A stretch of 64,000 nt of DNA, from positions 1,163,001 to 1,227,000 of the forward strand of contig NZ_CP032674.1 of the NCBI RefSeq assembly GCF_021730305.1, read 5' to 3'. Position numbers and translations under genes: made by a program. Below are positions 29,140 to 37,181 of the stretch, piece after piece. Each line of letters opens with the position of its first letter. Within the stretch, counting starts at the first letter, position 1. This DNA comes from Xanthobacter sp. YC-JY1. Lineage in GTDB: Bacteria > Pseudomonadota > Alphaproteobacteria > Rhizobiales > Xanthobacteraceae. Below the pieces are notes generated by a model. The model was given only the letters and a program-made list of their open reading frames with translations. It was not told where the DNA came from and searched no databases.

Positions 29140-31113
29140 ATGTCCGCGACCAAGATCCTCTGGGGCCAGATCCTCGCCGTCTTCGCCATCGTGTTGGCCA
29201 CCACGTGGGGGGCGACGGAATATGTCGCCTGGCGGCTGGGCTTCCAGGACCAGCTCGGCCCGCCCTGGTTCGTGCTGGGGCACTGGCCCGTCTATCACCC
29301 GCCGGCTTTCTTCTGGTGGTGGTATTTTTACGACGCCTATGCGCCGGAGATTTTCACAGAAGGCGCCTTCATCGCCGCCTCGGGCGGGTTCCTGTCCATC
29401 GCGATCGCCATCGGCCTGTCGGTCTGGCGGGCGCGGGAGGCGAGGCGCGTCGAGACCTATGGCTCCGCCCGCTGGGCCGAGCCGGACGAGATCCGGTCAG
29501 CCGGACTTGTCGGTTCCGACGGGGTTGTGCTCGGCCGCCATGGGCGGGACTATCTGCGCCATGATGGACCCGAGCACGTCCTGTGCTTCGCGCCCACCCG
29601 CTCCGGCAAGGGCGTCGGCCTCGTCGTGCCCTCGCTGCTCACCTGGCCGGGCTCGGCCATCGTCCACGACATCAAGGGCGAGAACTGGCAGCTCACCGCA
29701 GGCTTCCGGGCGAAGCATGGGCGCGTGCTGCTGTTCGACCCCACCAATGTGCGCTCCTCTGCCTACAATCCCCTGCTGGAGGTCCGCCGCGGGGAATGGG
29801 AGGTGCGCGACGTCCAGAACATCGCCGACATCCTCGTGGACCCCGAGGGCTCCCTCGAGAAGCGCAATCACTGGGAGAAGACCAGCCATGCTCTGCTGGT
29901 GGGCGCCATCCTCCATGTGCTCTATGCCGAGCGGGACAAGACCCTGGCCGGTGTCGCGGCCTTCCTCTCTGATCCCCGGCGGCCCATCGAGACGACCCTC
30001 GCCGCCATGATGACGACGGCTCACCTCGGAGAGGCGGGTCCCCATCCCGTAATCGCCAGCGCCGCCCGCGAGCTCCTCAACAAATCCGAGAACGAACGGT
30101 CCGGCGTGCTTTCCACCGCCATGTCCTTCCTCGGGCTCTACCGAGATCCCGTGGTGGCCGAGGTGACTCGGCGCTGCGACTGGCGGATCACCGACCTGGT
30201 GGCAGGTGGCCGCCCGACCAGCCTCTACCTTGTGGTGCCGCCCTCGGACATCAATCGCACGAAGCCGCTGATCCGCCTGATCCTGAACCAGGTGGGGCGC
30301 CGCCTCACAGAGGATCTGCAGGCGAAGGCCGGCCGGCATCGCCTCCTGCTCATGCTGGACGAGTTCCCCGCGCTCGGGCGGCTCGACTTCTTCGAGAGCG
30401 CGCTTGCCTTCATGGCGGGCTACGGGCTCAAGAGCTTCCTCATCGCCCAGTCCCTGAACCAGATCGAGAAGGCCTACGGGCCGAACAACTCCATCCTCGA
30501 CAACTGCCATGTGCGGGTGAGCTTCGCGACCAACGACGAGCGCACGGCGAAACGCGTGTCCGATGCCCTCGGCACCGCCACGGAGATGAAGGCCATGAAA
30601 AACTATGCCGGCCACCGGCTGTCGCCCTGGCTCGGGCACCTTATGGTGTCGCGCTCGGAAACAGCCCGACCACTGCTCACTGCCGGCGAGGTGATGCAGC
30701 TTCCGCCGGCGGACGAGATTGTCATGATCGCCGGTACGCCGCCGATCCGGGCGAAGAAGGCGCGATATTACGAGGATGAGCGGTTCAGGGAGCGGGTGCT
30801 GCACCCGCCGGAGCTCCTGGCCCCTCGCGATCGTCAGCCCGACGACTGGAGCGTCTTTCCGCAGCCCGTGCCTTCACAGATCAACTTGATGGTCGAGGGG
30901 AGCGACGACGAGGATACCACCAGCTCCGAACAGCGGCGCCAGCCGGAATTGGCGCGGGTGGTGGAGGCCCATGAGCAGCCCCCCAACGAGTTCGAGATCT
31001 ATCTGATCGACGACAGCGAGGACGACGTCGCCCGGACCAGTCGCATGACACGCACGATGCAGGGCGTCGCGCGCCAGGTTTCGCTCGATCCCAATGACAG
31101 CATGGAGCTGTGA
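29140..31113 (+). CDS. traG: VirD4/TraG type IV coupling protein
   Basis: This 657-aa inner-membrane ATPase brings the relaxosome to the type IV secretion channel. Two N-terminal membrane segments (about residues 7-28 and 76-96) precede the ATPase: Walker A in APTRSGKGVGLVVP (about 151-164), IVHDIKGENW, Walker B in LLLMLDEFPALGRL (about 403-416), and IAQSLNQIEKAYGPNNSI. The C-terminal tail is acidic (DDSEDDVARTSRMTRTMQG) and could bind the relaxase. It follows rlxS directly and overlaps the CopG-like gene at its stop. In related ICEs trbB comes almost immediately after; here 25 kb of cargo intervenes. Confidence 0.93.
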   Translation: MSATKILWGQILAVFAIVLATTWGATEYVAWRLGFQDQLGPPWFVLGHWPVYHPPAFFWWWYFYDAYAPEIFTEGAFIAASGGFLSIAIAIGLSVWRAREARRVETYGSARWAEPDEIRSAGLVGSDGVVLGRHGRDYLRHDGPEHVLCFAPTRSGKGVGLVVPSLLTWPGSAIVHDIKGENWQLTAGFRAKHGRVLLFDPTNVRSSAYNPLLEVRRGEWEVRDVQNIADILVDPEGSLEKRNHWEKTSHALLVGAILHVLYAERDKTLAGVAAFLSDPRRPIETTLAAMMTTAHLGEAGPHPVIASAARELLNKSENERSGVLSTAMSFLGLYRDPVVAEVTRRCDWRITDLVAGGRPTSLYLVVPPSDINRTKPLIRLILNQVGRRLTEDLQAKAGRHRLLLMLDEFPALGRLDFFESALAFMAGYGLKSFLIAQSLNQIEKAYGPNNSILDNCHVRVSFATNDERTAKRVSDALGTATEMKAMKNYAGHRLSPWLGHLMVSRSETARPLLTAGEVMQLPPADEIVMIAGTPPIRAKKARYYEDERFRERVLHPPELLAPRDRQPDDWSVFPQPVPSQINLMVEGSDDEDTTSSEQRRQPELARVVEAHEQPPNEFEIYLIDDSEDDVARTSRMTRTMQGVARQVSLDPNDSMEL

Positions 31114-31547
31114 CGGCGATGGCCCTACGCAAGAAGAAGGCGCAGATCTCGGTCTATCTCGATCCGGCCACTATGCGGCTTCTCGCCGATTATGCCGCTC
31201 GGCGGGATCAGCCTCAGTCTCTGATCGCGGAGGCTGCCATTGCCTCCTTCCTGTCTCCAGACGCGGCCGAGCAGCGGGAGGCTGCCGTCGCGAAGCGCCT
31301 TGATCAGCTGGACAGGCGGATCGCCCGGCTGGAACGAGACCTCGGCATCTCTGTCGAGACGCTGGCCGTGTTCGTGCGATTCTGGCTGGCCACCACGCCG
31401 GCATTGCCCGAGCCGACGGCCCAGGCCGCGCGAGCCAAGGTGGGGGAGCGGTATGAGGCATTCGTCGCGGCGCTGGGGCGGCGGCTCGCGCAGGGGCCGA
31501 GGTTGGTGCAGGAGGTCTCTGAGGAAGGCGGTGTTCCCAAACCGTGA
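31110..31547 (+). CDS. CopG/RHH-type protein preceding trb operon
   Basis: This protein of 145 aa is read from a GTG at 31110 overlapping the traG stop (ATG at 31119 also possible). The N-terminal ribbon-helix-helix is KKKAQISVYLDPATMRLLADYAARRDQPQSLIAEAAIASF (about residues 9-48), followed by a coiled helix EAAVAKRLDQLDRRIARLERDLGIS and a hydrophobic segment (ETLAVFVRFWLAT). This is the CopG-family protein that normally sits between traG and trbB. Its promoter-distal partner genes now begin at 57064, so transcriptional continuity with trb has been broken by the inserted cargo. Confidence 0.8.
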   Translation: MTAMALRKKKAQISVYLDPATMRLLADYAARRDQPQSLIAEAAIASFLSPDAAEQREAAVAKRLDQLDRRIARLERDLGISVETLAVFVRFWLATTPALPEPTAQAARAKVGERYEAFVAALGRRLAQGPRLVQEVSEEGGVPKP

Positions 31548-31635
31548 GACAGGGGCTCTTGCGCGATGACCAATGTTCGCACCGCAGGCGGTCAAACAGT
31601 CCCGCCGCCATGATGGCTGGCGCGATGGCGCAGCC

Positions 31636-32490
31636 TCAGAGCGCGCGCGTGTCGGCAAGGGCACGGCTTGGGAGATTCGGGCGGAACATCTCCCGCATCT
31701 TCTCCAGATAATGGGGTTCAGAAGTGCTCCAGCGCAGCTCCGCGAGGAGCCGGGTGTCGGGACCTGCCGGATAGCGGATCTCTTCGCCCTCGGCCGTCGC
31801 AGCCGTGAACACAGCCTGCGCCACCTCTGCCTCGGTGCAATAGGCGGTCGGATAATGGGCCATCTTCTGGAAGCACCCGAGGGCGAAGGCCTCGTAGTCC
31901 GCCGGGATCAGGCCTTGCATGCGCGGGCCACCATTGGTGGTGAAATTCGTCGTCGGGGCGTAGCCGGGTTCCACGAGGCGGGCGCGGATGCCGAACGGCT
32001 CCAGCTCATAGGACAGGGATTCCGTATAGCCTTCCACGGCACACTTGCTGGCGGCGTAGATCGCCACCAGCGGCATGACGCCGATGGCCGTGCTGGACGT
32101 CACGTTGACGATGACACCATGTCCCTGCCGGCGCATGTGCGGAATGATGGCGCGGCATGTTGCGAACACGCCGAAGCTGTTCGTCTCGAAGATCTCGCGG
32201 ATGATGCTGTCCGGTGTCGCTTCCACCACGGAGGCCATGCCGATCCCGGCATTGTTCACCAGAACATCGATGGCACCGAACGCCGCAACCGCGTCAGCGA
32301 TGGCGTGGGTGATGCTGTCACCATCGGTGACATCGAGCTGCAGGACGCGCAGCCGATCCGAAACGGGAAAGATGCCGGGGGCCGGCCGGCGCATGGTGGC
32401 GACGACATTCCAACCCTGAGCCAGAAAGTGCTCCGCGATCGCCTTGCCGTAGCCTGAGGAGGTGCCGGTGATGAGAATGGTGGGGGTCAT
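31636..32490 (-). CDS. Short-chain dehydrogenase/reductase
   Basis: This 284-aa classical SDR has the cofactor-binding TGTSSGYGKAIAEHF (about residues 7-21), NNAGIG (about 83-88), a Ser near NVTSSTAIG and the catalytic YAASKCAVEGY (Tyr-x3-Lys, about 151-161). The Arg-rich ATMRRPAP after the second strand suggests NADP preference. It is divergent from an AraC regulator with an 87-base gap, so the pair is probably a regulator and its target. The substrate is unknown. The start at 32490 (MTPTILITG) has GGAGACAGGC upstream. Its 3' end lies 88 bases from the copG stop, next to the left cargo junction. Confidence 0.85.
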   Translation of the reverse strand: MTPTILITGTSSGYGKAIAEHFLAQGWNVVATMRRPAPGIFPVSDRLRVLQLDVTDGDSITHAIADAVAAFGAIDVLVNNAGIGMASVVEATPDSIIREIFETNSFGVFATCRAIIPHMRRQGHGVIVNVTSSTAIGVMPLVAIYAASKCAVEGYTESLSYELEPFGIRARLVEPGYAPTTNFTTNGGPRMQGLIPADYEAFALGCFQKMAHYPTAYCTEAEVAQAVFTAATAEGEEIRYPAGPDTRLLAELRWSTSEPHYLEKMREMFRPNLPSRALADTRAL

Positions 32491-32577
32491 GCCTGTCTCC
32501 GTGTTCCCCTGCAGGATAGACAGGCTGGCGATACGATATATAATCAATATGCCTAAAATCATTATTGCTCGTCCAGA
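32491..32577. promoter_or_regulatory. SDR/AraC divergent promoter region
   Basis: This 87-base gap contains the inverted repeat GCCTGTC (32491-32497) and GACAGGC (32519-32525) next to the SDR start, and an AT-rich segment ATACGATATATAATCAATAT (32531-32550) suitable for promoters in both directions. Confidence 0.45.
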
Positions 32578-33483
32578 ATGGATCCCCTCAGCGAGGTCAT
32601 CTCTCTGCTGCGCCCGAGCGCCGCTTTGTCCAAGCCAATCACCGGGGGCGGCGATTGGGGGGCGAGCTACGCCGCCTATGGGCAGCCGGGGTTTGCCATC
32701 GTGCTCGCCGGGCAATGCTGGCTTGCGATCGAGAAAGAAGAGCCGGTTCTGCTCGACCGCGGCGACTTCGTGCTCCTGCCCGATACGCCATCGTTCACCC
32801 TGTTCAGCCGGCCCGGCGTCGCCTGTGCGCCGTGCGCCCCGTCGAGCGAGGCCGTCCACCACGGGGATTTGGAAGGCGAGCCGGATTTCCGAATGCTCGG
32901 CGGCAGCTTCAGGATCGATCCTGTCAATGCGCCGGTTCTGCTCGAGCTGCTGCCGTCCATGATCCACATCCGTTCGTCTGACGGTGATACCGGCCGGCTC
33001 GGCCGTCTTGTCGATCTGATGATGGAGGAATGTGGAGCCGATCGGCCCGGCTGGGACATGATCCTGGAGCGGCTGCTGGAGGTGCTGCTGGTGGAGTGCC
33101 TGCGTTGGCGCGGCCGGGACCACGGCGCCTTGCCCGCGGGCTTGCTGGCGGGACTGCAAGACCCGGCGCTCGCCGGGGTGCTGCGGGGCATGCATACCGA
33201 CGTTCGAACCGGATGGACGGTGGCCGAGCTGGCGGCTGTCGCCGGCATGTCGCGCTCTGCCTTCGCTGCCCGATTTTCTGACGTCGTCGGCTGCGCGCCC
33301 ATCGAGTATCTGTCGCGTTGGCGGATGGCCCTGGCGCAGAACGCCCTGAGCCGCGGCGGACAATCGCTGGAACGCCTCGCGGAACAGCTCGGCTATGAGT
33401 CCGCAAGCGCCTTCAGCACCGCGTTTCGCCGGCGGGTCGGCACGTCACCGGGCGCATTCGCGCGCGCCAGACGGAGCGCATGA
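32578..33483 (+). CDS. AraC-family regulator with cupin_6 domain
   Basis: This 301-aa regulator has an N-terminal AraC-type cupin (about residues 15-180; YGQPGFAIVLAGQCWLAIE, LLDRGDFVLLPDTPSF) that probably senses a small ligand. The C-terminal double helix-turn-helix (about 205-298) includes WTVAELAAVAGMSRSAFAARF and SLERLAEQLGYESASAFSTAFRR. Regulators of this subgroup commonly activate a divergent dehydrogenase gene, and the SDR at 31636-32490 is in that position. The ligand is unknown. Confidence 0.87.
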   Translation: MDPLSEVISLLRPSAALSKPITGGGDWGASYAAYGQPGFAIVLAGQCWLAIEKEEPVLLDRGDFVLLPDTPSFTLFSRPGVACAPCAPSSEAVHHGDLEGEPDFRMLGGSFRIDPVNAPVLLELLPSMIHIRSSDGDTGRLGRLVDLMMEECGADRPGWDMILERLLEVLLVECLRWRGRDHGALPAGLLAGLQDPALAGVLRGMHTDVRTGWTVAELAAVAGMSRSAFAARFSDVVGCAPIEYLSRWRMALAQNALSRGGQSLERLAEQLGYESASAFSTAFRRRVGTSPGAFARARRSA

Positions 33484-33567
33484 CGACCCTCCGGATCAAT
33501 GGGGCCGCGCTCCCCTTCCAGACATTGAAGTCCTTCCCGAGATCGCCCCCGCTCGCACCGTCGCTCT

Positions 33568-34422
33568 TCACTCAGAACCAGCCTTCGCCTCCACCAAACC
33601 CCTGATCCTCGCCGCATCGGCAGGGGTCGCCGGATTGTAGACGACCATGCTGAGATCAGAGCGGCCCTCCACCGTGAAGGTGGAGAATTCAAGCGTCACG
33701 GTGCCCAGAACCGGGTGGCGGATGTGCTTGAGGCCTTCGCCCTGGCCATGGATGTCGTTGTCGCGCCACAGGGCCGCGAATTCCGGGCTGAGACGGCAGA
33801 GCTCTTCGACGAGGGGTTTTATTTCCGCCGCAGCACCCGCTCGCGCCGCCGCCGCGCGGAACGCGCCGACCACGAGCCGCGCGACGCTCTCCCAGTCCGC
33901 CTGGGCGGCGCGCACCCGTGGATCGAGGAAGATGAAGCGCAGAATGTTGCGCTCCTCCGGCGGCAGCTTGCCGTAATCGGTGAGCATCACCGTCGCCGCC
34001 CTGTTCCAGGCGACCACGTCCCACAATGCGGTCCGGATGAAGGCGGGACTGGGGTCGAGCGCATCGAGCACGTGCTGCAGACGGGGCGAGACGTCGTCAT
34101 TCTTCCTGTAGCGCACTTCGGGGGCGCGGCCGAGACCGAGCAGGAAGAGATGCTCGCGCTCCAGGTCGGTCAGCATCAAGGCGCGCGCGATACGGTTGAG
34201 CACGTCGGCGGAAGGGGCGCCGCCGCGTCCCTGCTCCAGCCACGTGTACCAGGTGGGGCTGATATTGGCGCGTTGCGCCACCTCCTCCCGGCGCAGGCCG
34301 GGGGTGCGCCGCCGCGCCGGGGAAAAGCCGAGGGCGGCAGGATCGAGCTTCCCGCGCCGATCCTTCAGATAGGCCCCGAGCCGGTTTTCGTCGCGCGTGG
34401 GATCGGCCATGCTGTTAGTCAT
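33568..34422 (-). CDS. XRE regulator with MmyB-like ligand domain
   Basis: This 284-aa regulator has an N-terminal helix-turn-helix (about residues 14-75: GLRREEVAQRANISPTWYTW, LEQGRG) and a C-terminal MmyB-like PAS-type domain (about 110-270) with AWNRAATVMLTDYGKLPP and HPVLGTVTLEFSTFTVEGRSDLSMVVYNP. Such proteins usually repress a divergent oxidoreductase gene, here the epimerase-like gene at 34505. The first ATG at 34422 overlaps a palindrome that could be the operator, so the internal ATG at 34410 (MADPTRDENRLG) may be the real start. Confidence 0.87.
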   Translation of the reverse strand: MTNSMADPTRDENRLGAYLKDRRGKLDPAALGFSPARRRTPGLRREEVAQRANISPTWYTWLEQGRGGAPSADVLNRIARALMLTDLEREHLFLLGLGRAPEVRYRKNDDVSPRLQHVLDALDPSPAFIRTALWDVVAWNRAATVMLTDYGKLPPEERNILRFIFLDPRVRAAQADWESVARLVVGAFRAAAARAGAAAEIKPLVEELCRLSPEFAALWRDNDIHGQGEGLKHIRHPVLGTVTLEFSTFTVEGRSDLSMVVYNPATPADAARIRGLVEAKAGSE

Positions 34423-34435
34423 TATACCCGTATAA
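34422..34435. promoter_or_regulatory. Palindrome in MmyB-type/epimerase intergenic region
   Basis: TTATAC-CC-GTATAA is a perfect 6-bp inverted repeat in the 82-base divergent region. A related half-site TTTACCCGGATA follows at about 34444. It is a candidate operator for the XRE regulator. Confidence 0.5.
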
Positions 34436-34504
34436 GCTCACGACTTTACCCGGATAGCTAAGGCGCCGAAACCCGTCTCCCGTCAACCCGCGGAGACCTT
34501 TCCC

Positions 34505-35401
34505 ATGCGTGTGTTTGTCACCGGCGCGACCGGCTTTATCGGCTCCGCCGTCGTCAAGGAATTGATCGCAGCCGGCCACCAGGTGCTCGGGCTGGCCCGT
34601 TCGCCGGAGAAGGCGACGGCGTTGCTGAACACCGGCGCCGGGGTTCATCGGGGATCGCTCGAGGATTTGCAAGATCTGACCTGTGCTGCGGCCCAATGCG
34701 ACGGCGTCATCCATCTGGCATTCAACCACGATTTCTCGAAATTCGTCGCCAATTGCGAGGACGACCGCCGGGTCATCCTGGCGCTCGGCTCCACACTCGC
34801 CGGTTCCAGCCGTCCTCTGATCGTGACCTCCGGGACCGCCATCGCGAAAACCGCGCCCGGCGCGCCCGCCAAGGAAGATAATGCGGCGCTGAGTTCGCAA
34901 ACCAATCCCCGCGCGGCCTCGGAAGAGGCTGCCGCCGCCCTCGCCGCCGATGGCGCCAACGTTTCGGTGGTGCGCCTGCCGCAAGTGCACGACACGGCCC
35001 GGCAAGGGCTCGTCAGCTACGCCATCGCGATGTTCCGCGCGCAAGGCGTGTGCACCTATGTGGGAGACGGCGAGAATTGCTGGCCCGCCGCCCATGTCCT
35101 CGACGTCGCGCGCCTCTATCGGCTGGCCGTCGAAAGGGCTGAGCCGTCGGCCAGGTACCATGCAGTGGCGGAAGAAGGCGTGCTGTTCCGCCATATCGTG
35201 GAAGCGGTCGGCCGACGGCTCCAGCTTCCGGTCACGCCCATCGCTCCGGAGGCGGCGGAGACCCACTTCGGCTGGCTTTCCTCCTTCATGACCCACAGCT
35301 TGCCTGCCTCGAGCGAGCAGACTCGGAAGAAGCTGGGCTGGGAGCCGGCCGGCCCCGGTCTCATCGCCGACCTGGACCGGTTGCCGCTCTCCGAGGGGTG
35401 A
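34505..35401 (+). CDS. NAD-dependent epimerase/dehydratase-like SDR
   Basis: This 298-aa extended/atypical SDR begins with the NAD(P)-binding MRVFVTGATGFIGSAVVKELI and then LARSPEKATALLNTGAGVHRG (cofactor strand 2). The expected active-site Tyr-x3-Lys is not obvious, which is common in the atypical group (NmrA/epimerase-like). It is divergent from the MmyB-type regulator, a pairing seen very often in Proteobacteria for SDRs of unknown substrate. The ATG at 34505 follows GGAGACC. After its stop the sequence turns into IS debris. Confidence 0.85.
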   Translation: MRVFVTGATGFIGSAVVKELIAAGHQVLGLARSPEKATALLNTGAGVHRGSLEDLQDLTCAAAQCDGVIHLAFNHDFSKFVANCEDDRRVILALGSTLAGSSRPLIVTSGTAIAKTAPGAPAKEDNAALSSQTNPRAASEEAAAALAADGANVSVVRLPQVHDTARQGLVSYAIAMFRAQGVCTYVGDGENCWPAAHVLDVARLYRLAVERAEPSARYHAVAEEGVLFRHIVEAVGRRLQLPVTPIAPEAAETHFGWLSSFMTHSLPASSEQTRKKLGWEPAGPGLIADLDRLPLSEG

Positions 35402-35440
35402 CCGGCCTCGGTCCACCGCATCCGCGGACCTCCAGATCGC

Positions 35441-35705
35441 GCCGATTCCGTTGAAAAAGTCGGCGCTGGAGGCGTGGCGACATTGGCACTCGTGAGGGGC
35501 GTGCGCTTCTCCTTCAAGCCGTCACGGCTCTGGGGCCGTTGGGCACCAGCTTGGCGAGCTTCCTGAGGTTCTGAGCGGTGGCAGCGAGATGGAACTCGTC
35601 CCGGGCACTGTTCGGGCCGCGCAGTCGCAGGCGGTCGAGCCTGAGGATGCGCTTCAGGTGGGCGAACAGCATCTCCACCTTCTTCCGCTGCCGGCGCGAG
35701 GTGAC
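35441..35705 (-). pseudogene. IS1182-like transposase C-terminal fragment
   Basis: On the minus strand the translated segment reads VTSRRQRKKVEMLFAHLKRI, then LRLDRLRLRGPNSARDEFHL and AATAQNLRKLAKLVPNG, ending at a stop at 35514-35516. This is the DDE-transposase C terminus of an IS1182/IS5-type element. Downstream bases GATTCCGTTGAAAAAGTCGG (35444-35463) look like the element's terminal region. The rest of the element is missing; an IS91-type fragment begins directly at its break. Confidence 0.7.
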
Positions 35706-35707
35706 GT

Positions 35708-36513
35708 ATGCCTCTGGCCACCATCGCCGCTGACCCGAGGCATCTCGGCGTCCGCATCGGCATCACTGCGGTGCTCCATACCTGGGGATCGGCGCTCACC
35801 CACCATCCCCATATCCATGCCGTGGTGCCCGGCGGCGGGCTCTCGACTGATGGTACCCGCTGGATTGCCGGCCGAGCCCGGTTCTTCCTGCCGGTGCGGG
35901 TGCTGTCCCGCCTGTTCCGGCGGCTTCTTCCTCGACGGTCTGCGGAGGCTCCACGCCACCGGCCGGCTCGCCTTCTTCGGTGATCTCGTCCCGCTGGCGG
36001 AGAAGGGGGCGTTCGAGGCCATGCTGGCACCCCTGCGCCGCGCCGAGTGGGTTGGTCTACGCCAAGCGTCCGTTCGCCGGCCCTGCCGCGGTGCTGGCCT
36101 ATCTGTCGCGCTACACGCACCGCGTCGCCATCTCCAACAGCCGGCTCATCTCCATGGACGACCGTGGGGTCACCTTCCGCTGGAAGGACTATCGCGCCCG
36201 GGCCAAGGCCACCGGCAACGGCTGGATCAAGGCCTTGATCCTGCCGGCGGACGAGTTCATCCACCGCATCCGGCACTACGGCCTGTTCGCCAGCGCGGTC
36301 CGCGCCGCCAACATCGACAGGATCCGCGCGCTGCTGGAGCCGCGGGAGGAGAACTCGCAACGCCTGGCGCCATCCTCCGTCGACGAGAAAAAGGAGGCAA
36401 CAGCTCTGCGCTGCCGGTGCTGCGGCGGCTCCATGACCGTCATCGAGACATTCGCCCATGGGGCACTGCCCCGGACATGGTCCGCTGAACCCTTCAGGTT
36501 CGACAGCTCATGA
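35708..36513 (+). pseudogene. IS91-family transposase, truncated and frameshifted
   Basis: Three frames together give one IS91-type (Y2 rolling-circle) transposase: ATIAADPRHLGVRIGITAVL and LTHHPHIHAVVPGGGLS in the first, FFLDGLRRLHATGRLAFFGD in the second, then VYAKRPFAGPAAVLAYLSRY and THRVAISNSRLISMDDRGV in the third, with CRCCGGSM near the end. The HPHIH and YLSRYTHR motifs are typical. The 5' end is missing, and frameshifts near 35920 and 36050 inactivate it. IS91 elements can move adjacent DNA by one-ended transposition, which is relevant to how the cargo was assembled. Confidence 0.8.
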
Positions 36514-37181
36514 GCGCCGAGCCCGTTCCCCGGCACCAGTGTCTCGTCGAAGGCAACGCCATCTCCGGCATCGGGGCCGCACGCGCTTTGTCATCGGCAA
36601 GGCCGCGTCCATCATCATTGCGGCACCGGAAAGATGTTGTTGCCGCGAAGACCGGAACACGACCGGAGTGCATTGGCCCCATCATGTACCTCGATATCGG
36701 TCCCTCGATCGGTGTCTCCCCCGTCAACGCCTGCCTCAAATCCCCATAGCACCGCAAAGACCTCGACCGTCGTGCACGTCGAACCGCGGTTTCCTCCCCT
36801 GGAGGCTTTCCGACGCCGGCCCGCATGCCCAGTCCCGCTGTCGTGATCGGGCCGGCATCCGAAACCCTTCACAGGAGCAGACGTTGGCGTCTCGCCGAAA
36901 AGCGGTCTCTTGCTTTTTGTTCGGTCTGTGGGGACTGCCAACCGTACGTAACTGGAAGCAAGGTGGTCCCCATAGAGGAGGCCAAACGAGATAATCACCT
37001 CGTCGAGCAGGAAGAAGCGGCCGCGGCGTCAGGTGCTTCCAAACCGGCTTCCCTTCGTGCCAGCAATCCGCCCAGCCACCGCAACCGAAAGCCGCCGAGG
37101 TCGGCGGCAGCGGCATAAGACCGCAAATCCGCACCTGGAAACGCAGTTCAGGTTGCCTCCCTCCCGGTCGTGATGCGTCCC
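36514..37181. other. Gene-free stretch after IS91 remnant
   Basis: These 668 bases show no supported gene. Reading frames exist on both strands but have no recognisable domain, ribosome-binding site or coding bias. The composition is mixed and several repeats of short GC motifs occur, consistent with decayed mobile-element sequence. The ETF-QO gene ends at the right edge. Confidence 0.5.

Noticed and set aside
32491-33363. Upstream extension of the SDR frame to 33363
   Set aside because: The extension reads through the AraC gene on the opposite strand. The SDR fold starts at 32490 with a ribosome-binding site.
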